DNA from: Schlesneria paludicola DSM 18645
Lineage (GTDB): Bacteria; Planctomycetota; Planctomycetia; Planctomycetales; Planctomycetaceae
Length of the DNA: 58,012 bases
Assembly: GCA_945869955.1 (NCBI GenBank)
Contig: CAMBQP010000007.1
Coordinates: 1-58,012 of the forward strand
Reading direction: 5' to 3'
A program made the position numbers and the translations under genes. The first letter of the stretch is position 1. Every line of letters begins with the position of its first letter. Below are positions 50,426 through 58,012 of this stretch, one piece after another. Below the pieces are notes generated by a model. It was not told where the DNA came from. It did no database searches and saw only the letters and a program-made list of their open reading frames with translations.

Positions 50426-51109
50426 ATGTCTCTGGAATTGCGAAATGTGACCAAGAGCTACCGCGACCCGAGCGGCGGACGAGTTCCGGTCCTCAATGTC
50501 GCCGAGTTCAAACTTGTCACCGGCGAACAAACCGTCCTGCTCGGTTCCAGTGGCGGCGGCAAAACCACGCTGCTGAATATCATCGCCGGAATCACCACCG
50601 CCGATTCGGGGGACGTGATCATTTCTGGAACCAACATCGCACGCCTCTCGGAAGCGGCACGCGATCGTTTTCGGGCCGAGCGGATTGGTTATGTCTTTCA
50701 GACGTTCAACCTGTTGTCCGCGTTCACCGCACTCGAAAATGTCTTGTTGGGAATGAGTTTCGGTGGGCGCAACGTCGACCGAGATCGCGCGATCAAACTG
50801 CTGGAACGGGTCGGACTCGGCCATCGACTCCACCACAAACCGGCCCAAATGTCCGTGGGCGAGCAGCAACGAACTTCCGTGGCACGGGCGCTGGCCAACA
50901 CACCCCGACTGCTGCTAGCCGATGAACCGACAGCCAATGTGGACATCGCTAATCAGCAACTCGTCCTCGAAATGCTCCGCGATTCCTGCCGGGAAAACAA
51001 CGTCTCACTGTTGCTCGTGACGCACTCACAGGAAGTCGCAGCCCAATTCGATCGGGTCGAAAAGCTGGCCGATTTCAATCGACCAGCCAACGTCCTGCAA
51101 ACCGCCTGA
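50426..51109 (+). CDS. ABC transporter ATP-binding protein (LolD/MacB-type), 227 aa
   Basis: Cytoplasmic ABC ATPase. Seen: a Walker A GSSGGGKTT (about 44-52), Q-loop VFQTFNLLSAFTALENVLLG (about 90-109), signature MSVGEQQRTSVARALAN (about 140-156), Walker B RLLLADEPTANVD, and the H-loop VTHS. The VFQ.FNL..FTALENV segment is typical of the LolD/MacB/FtsE-like subfamily that works with FtsX-type permeases. No permease is adjacent: the downstream gene is a convergent SDR. Start ATG 50426 (MSLELRN); an upstream ATG at 50333 would add 31 unlikely residues. Function of the orphan ATPase unknown. Confidence 0.85.
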   Translation: MSLELRNVTKSYRDPSGGRVPVLNVAEFKLVTGEQTVLLGSSGGGKTTLLNIIAGITTADSGDVIISGTNIARLSEAARDRFRAERIGYVFQTFNLLSAFTALENVLLGMSFGGRNVDRDRAIKLLERVGLGHRLHHKPAQMSVGEQQRTSVARALANTPRLLLADEPTANVDIANQQLVLEMLRDSCRENNVSLLLVTHSQEVAAQFDRVEKLADFNRPANVLQTA

Positions 51110-51182
51110 CAGGCTCAAAATCAACGTCGTAACGCAATGTTTGCAGCCCCCCAGTCGGCACGCTTCCGAATCCCGCTTGTCG

Positions 51183-51953
51183 TTAGAACGCCTTACACAG
51201 CGTCCCGCCGTCAACCAGAATTGTGGTCCCCGTGATGTAACTGCCCGCTTCGCTTGCCAGCAACAACGCGGGCCCCGCCAGTTCTCGTGGATCAGCCCAC
51301 CGGCCTAAGGCAGTGCGCTGGGCAAATGTCTCTTGCTCCACCTGACTCAAGACACTCGCGGGAAGATCCGTCAGAAACGGCCCCGGAGCGATACAATTAC
51401 AAGTAATTCCGAACGGCCCCAGGTCCAGCGCCATGGCCCGAGCCATGCCAATCAGAGCCGCTTTGGTCGCGGAATAACTGCTGCGTCCTGCCTTCGACGT
51501 GAGCCCCATCACCGAGGAAATATGAATGATGCGTCCCCATTTTCGCTGTTTCATCTGGGGAACCAGCGCTCGCGAGAGACTCATGCATGACGTCAGATTC
51601 AGCTCAACAATCCGATCCCAAGCGTCGTCTTCAATCTCGTCAATCATTTGCGGGATATTCGAACCCGCGTTGTTGACCAGAATGTCGACCCGCCCCATCA
51701 CGTCGAGTGCAGATTTGGCCAGCAATTCCACCTCGGCCCGATTGGTCATATCGGTCACAAACGAATGCCCGCGAACCGAAGTTCCCTGCAAAATTTCCGG
51801 TAATGCCGCGTCGAGTTCTTCGCGATGGCGACTGCAAATCACAATATCGGCCCCCGCTTCCGCAAACCCGCGGGCCATCGCCTTTCCCAATCCTTTACTC
51901 CCACCGGTCACCAGTGCCACTTTGCCCGTCAAATCAAATAGCGGAGTCGTCAT
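51183..51953 (-). CDS. Short-chain dehydrogenase/reductase (SDR), 256 aa
   Basis: Classical SDR oxidoreductase. Seen: the cofactor motif TGGSKGLGKAMA (TGxxxGxG, about 16-27), NNAGS, the catalytic Ser in IHISSVMG, and the catalytic Tyr/Lys in YSATKAAL. The C-terminal DGG. It is most like 3-oxoacyl-ACP reductase/gluconate 5-dehydrogenase-type enzymes. I chose the ATG at 51953 (MTTPLFD); ten extra residues from 51983 are unlikely. Monocistronic; substrate unknown. Confidence 0.9.
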   Translation of the reverse strand: MTTPLFDLTGKVALVTGGSKGLGKAMARGFAEAGADIVICSRHREELDAALPEILQGTSVRGHSFVTDMTNRAEVELLAKSALDVMGRVDILVNNAGSNIPQMIDEIEDDAWDRIVELNLTSCMSLSRALVPQMKQRKWGRIIHISSVMGLTSKAGRSSYSATKAALIGMARAMALDLGPFGITCNCIAPGPFLTDLPASVLSQVEQETFAQRTALGRWADPRELAGPALLLASEAGSYITGTTILVDGGTLCKAF

Positions 51954-52137
51954 CACGAAAATTCCTGAAAGGGTGCTCGGCAAACGTTACGAGGATCGAA
52001 CCACATCCGGCGAGCCCAAACCAACAGGCTCACGGACGGAAATCCACGCAATCTCCTCCCGTTTCAGCCTGATCAATGCAGCCAAACCACGGCCATTTTG
52101 GGGGAGGTGAGGGGTGGAGGATCCTTGCTCGATTGTA

Positions 52138-52983
52138 TCAACGTTTCCGCGTGATTTCTGTCTTCAACATCTCTTGCTGGAATTGCCGAAACGGAAGTTT
52201 CTTCAGATTCGGATCGCGGGACTGCTTTTCCCATTCATCGATCATCTGTCGATCCTTGCTCTCAAAGCTCCAACCCCACTTGTGTTGCGCCTGCAGATGC
52301 AGCGAGGGATCGGTCTCGGTCTTCAATACCACCGTCAGCGGCAACATTCCGCGGCTCCGCAATTCCTGATTCAACTTCAACCGCGGCGCGGGAAAAAGCG
52401 ACTGCGGATGCAGTACGGAATTGAGCTGTGCCATCCAGTCCGCCATGTGAAGATATTGTTCGAGCACCTCGGCCGAGGGTGGCTGAACCCCATCGACGAG
52501 ATACCGACAGTGATCCCCTTCCATCGACAATTGCCACTTTTCCGCGTCAAACCGAGCGGCAAAATCCGGCTGGAATTGAAATCTCAGAATTTCCAGCGAC
52601 TTCTTCGCAGCAGGGGAACTCTCTTCCGACAGAATCAAGAGCCGCTTTTGCACCTCGTCCTCGGCCAGTCCCAGAAATTGGCGAATTTCGTCCTGAGTCA
52701 ACTCAGAACTCAGCTGTCGTCGGGAATTCATCACCGTAAATCGGCGATGGGCCGGCTCGAAAATGGTCACTTCCCGCGCAGGTTCAATATAGTCATAAAC
52801 TTTTCCCGCATGGAACAACATCAGACTGCGAACGACCACGGGAGCTTGATCAGGCTTTGCGGATTCCACGGAGCTCGACAGATCACGAATCGTGGTGTAG
52901 ACCCGTAAATCCTGACCGAACGAGGGACTCCCGCACAGAGTGAAAGCCACAACCAGCCAGCAGCTTCGAAATGCTCGTTTCAT
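52138..52983 (-). CDS. Secreted hypothetical protein, 281 aa
   Basis: Seen: a signal peptide (about 1-23, ending PSFGQ), then a mature region starting DLRVYTTIRDLSSSVESAKP, with VVRSLMLFHAGKVYDYIEPA and TIFEPAHRRFTVMNSRRQLS. The second half is helical. It resembles planctomycete exported hypotheticals of unknown function. No catalytic or binding motif recognised. Monocistronic. Confidence 0.7.
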   Translation of the reverse strand: MKRAFRSCWLVVAFTLCGSPSFGQDLRVYTTIRDLSSSVESAKPDQAPVVVRSLMLFHAGKVYDYIEPAREVTIFEPAHRRFTVMNSRRQLSSELTQDEIRQFLGLAEDEVQKRLLILSEESSPAAKKSLEILRFQFQPDFAARFDAEKWQLSMEGDHCRYLVDGVQPPSAEVLEQYLHMADWMAQLNSVLHPQSLFPAPRLKLNQELRSRGMLPLTVVLKTETDPSLHLQAQHKWGWSFESKDRQMIDEWEKQSRDPNLKKLPFRQFQQEMLKTEITRKR

Positions 52984-53599
52984 GGCGAATTAGCCCTTTA
53001 TACCACTGTTTTTCTGCACCGATCCGGATTCACCAACCAGTTCAGCGGGACATTAAAGGGGAGCCGCATGCCGGAACAAGAGCGACTTGAACGTTTCACG
53101 GTGGCAAAAACTGCGGGAATCACCGACTGTGGCAATCATCGGCGAAGTCTGCCGAACCGATCGGATGGATCCAGGGGTGGAGTGAGGTTTTCCGCTGTCT
53201 CTCTTGCCAAAAATCAACCCGGAAATGCAAAAAAACGTCCGGGGAATGGTGACCAATTCCGGGTGGAAATCCTCCCCTCAAGCAACCAAATCTCGCCAGA
53301 GGAATCAACCCATTTTACCCCGTTGATTGAATAACAACCGCCAGACAACTAAACTGGGATGGTTTGGTGGATTGTGTCAATTGGAAAAATTGATCCACTG
53401 ATACGAATTCTGCCGTGGAAACCAACGTTATTGGTTAACGTACCTGGTACTTCCATCTGTGCTGCTCGTGTCAGGCAAGATCGAAGACGATAAAAAGCGC
53501 TGACAAATGGAATTGTGATCAAGGGCGCATGGTTCATGATCGATCGACCTGCAGTCGACCACCTTGGAACGGAATGAGTTTTCGAACGGAGTGAATCAG
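52984..53599. other. Intergenic, about 600 bp, no gene seen
   Basis: Divergent upstream region of two genes for exported proteins. Only short shadow frames. No repeat or clear promoter recognised. GGAG sits just before the start at 53600. Confidence 0.5.
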
Positions 53600-55825
53600 A
53601 TGTCGAATCAAATGAATCGGGCTTCCTGGATGTCCGAGCGGTTTTGGCGACGAAGTCGGCTGGCCCAAAGTGCCGCCCTGCTCGGTGTCCTTGCGCTGGC
53701 CGCGACCGGAACGTTTGCCGTAGAAGAGGCCTCGCGAGTGGTCGGCAACGGCCTGGGGGGAATTTTCTCGACAACTCCGCCAGAGGATTTGAGTGCCGAA
53801 GAATTCGCCAAGCTCGATGGGAATTGGTCCGAGTGGTCCAAGGGAACTGCCGAAGCGGTGACAGACTTCTATGCGAAGCTCGAAACGTCTGATGCAGCAA
53901 CCCAACGCAAATCCTTGAGCAACCTGAAAATCAAACAAGACGTGATGCGACGCGCGCTCAATGACTCGCGATACGATTCGCTGCGTGGTCCGCTCACCTC
54001 ACTCTACAATAGCCTGACTCTGCGAATCGACTTCGCCGAGGCGGCACTGGATACACTTGATCTCGACGGCAAGCAGATTGCCGCCAGCAAAACCCGAGTT
54101 CGTTCCAGTTCGTTGCTCTCCTCGATTCAGAATCTGGAAAATTATCTGGCCTCCGTCGGCAACGGTTCGTTGTGGCTCACATATTTCCACATTCCGGAAC
54201 TAAAGAGTGCGTTGTCCGCCGATCCTGAAGGCCCCGCAGGCCTCGCCGCTGCGGCAAAAACACAAATGCACTTGATGACTCGCAATACCGCGCTCGACGC
54301 AAGTCAAAAAGCGTTCACGAATCACGGGACCTTTCAATCCCTGTCGAGCACATTGGACCAATACGTCGCTGCGGTTCGATGGACCAATCCCGCAGAAGCG
54401 ACGGAGAAGTTGCGAGCCGACCTCAAGTCACTCTCGACAGCCCTGGACACCTACGCTTCGTCGGGAGAAAAAGCAGGGGAACTGCGAGACTCGTTCGCCC
54501 GGGCTCGTTATGACGCACCAGATAATGGTGATCGACTCGCTTCAACACTGCAAAAACACCTGTTCAATTACAATTTGCGTGTACTCGTCAGCGAAGCGTT
54601 CTTGAATCGATTGATGTCTCAGAACAGGGTCGAACAAGGGCCTGTGAACGACTTTATTTTGGGTGCCAATGTTTACGGTAACCAGATCACCAACACCGCA
54701 GTCGATGTGGATCTCAAACCGAGCAGCAATACGGTTCGGTTTGAGATCCGTCTGAATGGGAATATCAACTCGAACACTCAGGGTGTGACACCACAAGCGA
54801 CGGTTTACACAATCGGCAATCACACATTTAACGCCCGAAAAGAAATCAACTTCGACGGGCAGACGTTCTCGACCATGCCCGCCACGATTGCAGTCTCACC
54901 CCGGAACACGACCACCGGAATCTCGACCCAGATGTCGGGGATCCCGATTATCGGTCGGATTGCCCAACGGATCGCCACCGACCAAGTCGAAGCCAAACGG
55001 GGCGAAGCGGAATCAATTGCTGCGGGTCGTGTTCAAGATAATGTGCTTCCCCGCTTCAATCAGGACGTTGATCGCTCATTCGCCGAACAGGGTGATAAAC
55101 TCAACCGGGAAGTCTTCAGTGGACTGCGTGCCACAAAGCTCTTCCCTGACACTTACAATTATCAGTCAACCGACCAACTCATGACGATGAATGCTCGCGT
55201 CATGTCGCCACACCAGATTGGTGGGGACCTTCCCGACAGCCGACTGATGTCGGTCACCGGAGCGACCGCCCTGGTACATGAAACCGCACTCAACAATGCG
55301 ATCGATCAAATGGATCTGGCTGGCCAGACGGTGACCGAGGCGGAACTGAAAGCAAAAATCGAAGCCTTTTTGACCAAGGCATTGAATCGCCCCTACAAAT
55401 TCCAGGCCGAAACACCGGTCGAAGCGACCGATGAAGACGAAAAAGCCTTAAATGGGATTATTTTCGCCGCCGTTGATCCCATTCGGATCCGTGTTACGAA
55501 TGACGAGCTGACGATCGTCATTCGTGCCGGCTTCAAGCAAGAGGGGAAAGAAGATATCCCCACTCGCGAAATCACCGTACCGATCTCGCTGGAAGCGGCC
55601 GGCAATCAGATCCTCGCGAAACGTGGAAACGTCATCGTTGCCGCAGCAGAAGGACAGGGGGGGGGCGTCGCAATCAACGCCGTCGTCCGCAAGAAGATTC
55701 AGTCGGTTCTTCCTGACCGCGCGGTCGACAGCAAAATTGAAATCAAGACGCCAGAAAAAATCGTGATTTCTCACGTCACGAAAATCAAACTGGTCGATGG
55801 CTGGCTGGTGATCAACATCGATTGA
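53600..55825 (+). CDS. Large secreted hypothetical protein, 741 aa
   Basis: Seen: an N-terminal signal-like segment after a basic start (RFWRRSRLAQSAALLGVLAL, AATGTFAVEE), a helical N-terminal half of about 320 residues with many Ala/Ser/Leu (ADLKSLSTALDTYASSGEKA), a conserved-looking NDFILGANVYGNQITNTAVD, and beta-rich segments with RFEIRLNGNINSNTQG. The C-terminal part has repeated KIKLVDGWLVI-type strands. No enzyme motif is visible; resembles envelope or cell-surface proteins of planctomycetes that carry no named domain. TTG 53564 is a possible alternative start. A perfect hairpin terminator follows. Confidence 0.75.
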   Translation: MSNQMNRASWMSERFWRRSRLAQSAALLGVLALAATGTFAVEEASRVVGNGLGGIFSTTPPEDLSAEEFAKLDGNWSEWSKGTAEAVTDFYAKLETSDAATQRKSLSNLKIKQDVMRRALNDSRYDSLRGPLTSLYNSLTLRIDFAEAALDTLDLDGKQIAASKTRVRSSSLLSSIQNLENYLASVGNGSLWLTYFHIPELKSALSADPEGPAGLAAAAKTQMHLMTRNTALDASQKAFTNHGTFQSLSSTLDQYVAAVRWTNPAEATEKLRADLKSLSTALDTYASSGEKAGELRDSFARARYDAPDNGDRLASTLQKHLFNYNLRVLVSEAFLNRLMSQNRVEQGPVNDFILGANVYGNQITNTAVDVDLKPSSNTVRFEIRLNGNINSNTQGVTPQATVYTIGNHTFNARKEINFDGQTFSTMPATIAVSPRNTTTGISTQMSGIPIIGRIAQRIATDQVEAKRGEAESIAAGRVQDNVLPRFNQDVDRSFAEQGDKLNREVFSGLRATKLFPDTYNYQSTDQLMTMNARVMSPHQIGGDLPDSRLMSVTGATALVHETALNNAIDQMDLAGQTVTEAELKAKIEAFLTKALNRPYKFQAETPVEATDEDEKALNGIIFAAVDPIRIRVTNDELTIVIRAGFKQEGKEDIPTREITVPISLEAAGNQILAKRGNVIVAAAEGQGGGVAINAVVRKKIQSVLPDRAVDSKIEIKTPEKIVISHVTKIKLVDGWLVINID

Positions 55826-55875
55826 TCTCAACACGATCAATCGATCACAGCATCGTACTTTGAGTAACTCGAAAC

Positions 55876-55912
55876 GAAAGCAGCCGAAGGAGATCGTCCT
55901 TCGGCTGCTTTC
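55876..55912. terminator. Bidirectional hairpin terminator
   Basis: GAAAGCAGCCGAAGGA and TCCTTCGGCTGCTTTC form a perfect 16-bp stem around GATCG, between the convergent 53600-55825 and 55945-57372 genes. The stem closes with A/T-rich ends (GAAAG / CTTTC), so it can serve both strands. Confidence 0.85.
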
Positions 55913-55944
55913 ATTTCTGATCCATGACTTCTCAGCGGCGGCGA

Positions 55945-57372
55945 CTACTTCTTTTTGACAAACGGCGTATAGACTTCCCGAAGTTTGGCTTCGAGATTCG
56001 CGGCGTCCAGATTGGTTTCCGCTACGATTCCGTTGGGGTCGAGCAGCCACATGGTTGGCAGCGTGTTGACTCCGTAATACGCAGCGACGGGCGAATTCCA
56101 GCCACGTTGAGTCCGACTGGGGAAGAAGACTTGTTGCCAGTCCAGGTGATGGTTTTCCACGAACGCCTCGACCGCCTTTTCATCGCTGTCAATGTTCACA
56201 CCAACTACAGTGCAGTACTTCTTATACTTGGCGGTCACTTCCAGAATCTGGGGCAACTGCTGTACGAACGGCTGTGCATTGGAGGCCCAGAAGACAATCA
56301 ATACCATTTTTCCCTTCATCGATTTGACAACGATGTCATTTCCATCGATGCCAGGAGCGGACAGGTCCAGTTCCTGACCCTTCAGCTGCATCCGACGCAA
56401 AATTCCTTCGGCCTGCTGTCCCTGGGGTGTTTCCTTGAATTTGGTACTGAGCAATCCAAAACAGCTCTGAGCCTCTTCCAGTTGCCCGGCATTCTCGCAA
56501 CTTCGTCCCGCCGCCATCAGCAGTGGCACCGAACGTGGCAATTCCTCGGGGAAGCGTGAGGCATAAACCTGAGCTCGTTTCGAGAATTCTTTCAGCCACC
56601 GCGGCTCTTTACTCCCATAACGGACGGCATTTCCGTGCGTCAAATTCACCAGTGTGAGTGCCGCTTCCGAGGCGGATTCGGACTTGGGATTCCGTTCGAA
56701 GAAGACTTTCTCGGCTTCGTACAGCGAATCAATACTGGCGGCATCCCCTTGGAGGGCGAGTTGCAGTCGTGCGTCGAGCAGTTGGTGAACAGCGGCACAG
56801 AACAGGGGCTCTTGTTCGGGATTCCGACTGGTTTTCTGCAGACATTCTTCTGCCAGCTTGATGATCTGCTGATTCCGTTCGCGACGAATCGCACGGGTTT
56901 TTTCAATTTCTTGTGCAAACTTTTTTTCTTGGGCCGGCGTCAACGGTTGATCTTCTTCGTCTTCATCCTCGGATTCTGTGACTTTCGACTCTTGAGGAAG
57001 AGGCATGAGTCGGACTCGCTGAATTTCGTTCAGCAGCCACTCGGGAGTTCCCTTTTCCGCTTCTTTGCGGACGGGGGTCTCTTCCGCGGCGGGATCCGCT
57101 TGTGCATCCCGTTTTCCCAACAGGCCTTTGGGGAGTAAACGCGGCCCCGACTTGGCTGCCGTCTGAGTGACCTTGCCATTTTTTGCCTTGGATTTGCCAT
57201 CATCCGGACCGGGAACGGCGAGCAACGGCAATAATTCGCTCGCATCCCCATTCTCGGCGAGCAACGGGTCACTGTCGTTCAAGTTCACCACGGGAACCGC
57301 TTGAGTTCCACACCCCGCGAGTACTGCGGTGGCGACGAATCCAAAAGTCCAACTTCGAAGAGCAATCTGCAT
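55945..57372 (-). CDS. Thioredoxin-like (TlpA/AhpC-TSA fold) lipoprotein lacking active-site cysteines, 475 aa
   Basis: Lipid-anchored exported protein. Seen: a lipobox LAGC (Cys21), a low-complexity Asp/Lys-rich region (about 30-110), helical repeats (about 110-330) and a C-terminal thioredoxin fold (about 335-475). The latter contains KGKMVLIVFWASNAQPFVQQ, GVNIDSDEKAVEAFVE, and NTLPTMWLLDPNGIVAETN with the cis-Pro TLPT. In place of W-C-x-x-C it reads W-A-S-N-A-Q (362-367), so it cannot be a disulfide oxidoreductase; a scaffold or binding role is likely. Start ATG 57372 with GGAGAGG. Convergent with the preceding secreted protein gene. Confidence 0.82.
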   Translation of the reverse strand: MQIALRSWTFGFVATAVLAGCGTQAVPVVNLNDSDPLLAENGDASELLPLLAVPGPDDGKSKAKNGKVTQTAAKSGPRLLPKGLLGKRDAQADPAAEETPVRKEAEKGTPEWLLNEIQRVRLMPLPQESKVTESEDEDEEDQPLTPAQEKKFAQEIEKTRAIRRERNQQIIKLAEECLQKTSRNPEQEPLFCAAVHQLLDARLQLALQGDAASIDSLYEAEKVFFERNPKSESASEAALTLVNLTHGNAVRYGSKEPRWLKEFSKRAQVYASRFPEELPRSVPLLMAAGRSCENAGQLEEAQSCFGLLSTKFKETPQGQQAEGILRRMQLKGQELDLSAPGIDGNDIVVKSMKGKMVLIVFWASNAQPFVQQLPQILEVTAKYKKYCTVVGVNIDSDEKAVEAFVENHHLDWQQVFFPSRTQRGWNSPVAAYYGVNTLPTMWLLDPNGIVAETNLDAANLEAKLREVYTPFVKKK

Positions 57373-57604
57373 GACCTCTCCATCCCTTGAGAGACCGAAA
57401 ACCAGGGCCAGACCAAACGAACGTTGATCAAATCCCAGACCCGAAACCGGGTTTTAAATGAAAACCGGCAAATTCTGCAAGAGGAGAGTTTGTCGCAGTG
57501 GGCCTCTGGAGTGCAAGACGCACTTTGCGCGTCTTTTGATTGCGAGTAGAATCTGCGATCGGATGTGTTTTCAGTGAATGGAGTTAGCTCAAAGGAGGCC
57601 AAGG
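57373..57604. other. Intergenic upstream of the transposase, possible element end
   Basis: About 230 bp without a gene. A small hairpin AAGACGC / GCGTCTT (57515-57535) followed by TTGAT lies in it and could be the inner part of an insertion-sequence left end. The exact element boundary cannot be seen. Confidence 0.35.
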
Positions 57605-58012
57605 ATGGCATTCGCGAAGAGGTCTGTGGACCCCAATGTTCAGTCTCGTTTGCGTGAGATGGCAGCGGAAATGCGTGAATTGTTATACGGAGCAGCGGGC
57701 TGCCCCGAATGGGGAACAAAATTTCGGGAAATCGAGACGGATGGAATGTCCGTTGGCTTGGAATTGGCTCGGCTCGTGATGGAGCAGTCGGTCGACGAGC
57801 AGTCCCATCAAATGCCAAAGGAGGCAATGGCTGTTGATGACGATGAGGTTACCGCCAACAAGCCAAAATCTCGGAAGTTGGAGACAGAGGCAGGACCAGT
57901 CACGTGGGAAGAACCTTGTGGATACCAGAAGAAAGGCCGCAAGGCTTTTTTTCCCTCAGACCCGAGCGCTGGGGTTGAGCGTCAATGAAGACTTGTCGCC
58001 ATCAATTCTTCA
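57605..58012 (+). pseudogene. Transposase N-terminal part with frameshift (ISKra4-like), cut by window end
   Basis: ATG 57605 has AAGGAGG just upstream. The frame reads MAFAKRSVDPNVQSRLREMA and ends 127 aa later, ... RKAFFPSDPSAGVERQ. At a T7 run near 57946-57952 the coding pattern shifts: removing one T gives KAFFPQTRALGLSVNEDLSP, followed by SIL to the window end. This FFPQxRALGL pattern is what ISKra4-type transposases show, so the true frame continues after a one-base change. Either a mutation, a sequencing error or a programmed/slippage frameshift at T7 explains it. The rest of the gene lies right of the window. No inverted repeat confirmed. Confidence 0.6.

Noticed and set aside
52114..52908. 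264-codon plus-strand frame
   Set aside because: Antisense to the secreted hypothetical with a clear signal peptide.
1..58012. tRNA, rRNA or other structured RNA genes
   Set aside because: None recognised by eye; small or divergent RNA genes could be missed without a covariance-model search.

Overview
The window looks like a chromosomal segment of a planctomycete (Planctomycetota, probably Planctomycetales). The evidence is two DUF1559 proteins with pilin-like type IV N-termini, a Tat-exported Gfo/Idh/MocA oxidoreductase followed by a DUF6807 ('PmoA') protein, a giant secreted multihaem protein, a PQQ-propeller protein with EF-hands, and abundant short intergenic hairpin repeats. This placement is inferred from gene content only.

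Layout. (1) 1-4316, minus: the promoter-proximal end of a type 3 BREX phage-defence locus. brxF and brxC are complete, followed by the first 31 codons of an AlbA_2/Schlafen-type gene cut by the window edge. (2) 4317-5715: gene-poor, rich in hairpin/REP-like repeats, with two possible gene remnants. (3) 5716-10326, minus: a four-gene catabolic operon (DapA-family aldolase, OYE-type flavin oxidoreductase, beta-hydroxyacid dehydrogenase, MFS transporter). (4) 11069-13406, plus: Gfo/Idh/MocA oxidoreductase and a DUF6807 protein. (5) 13437-23852, minus: a tightly coupled gas-vesicle-type operon. It contains gvpJ, gvpK, gvpS, gvpG, two gvpF/L, gvpH (Hsp20), a fused double ArsA/Get3-like ATPase, a CDC48-type AAA+ ATPase, a small helical protein, a sigma-54 activator with a separate receiver protein, and a conserved-looking unknown. 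No gvpA or gvpN is visible. (6) 24351-30415, plus: divergent from the gvp operon, two alkaline-phosphatase-superfamily proteins, a small ribbon-helix-helix-like protein, a membrane protein and a sulfotransferase. (7) 30586-57372: mixed housekeeping and accessory genes, including a double AhpD-like protein, a 1972-aa pentahaem protein, SapC, a run of envelope genes (LapA, UrtA-like, AIM24, DUF4239), an ABC ATPase, an SDR, large secreted unknowns and a cysteine-less thioredoxin-like lipoprotein. (8) 57605-end: the start of a transposase with a frameshift at a T7 run.

The two most system-like regions are the GvpA-less gas-vesicle operon, with its own pair of folding/remodelling ATPases and two-component-like control, and the divergent phosphatase/RHH/membrane/sulfotransferase cassette. 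A noncoding stretch of about 500 bp with spaced direct repeats lies between them. In the gvp operon most adjacent genes overlap by four bases (ATGA), so the products are probably made in coordinated amounts. The BREX genes at the left edge should be read together with the neighbouring sequence outside the window.
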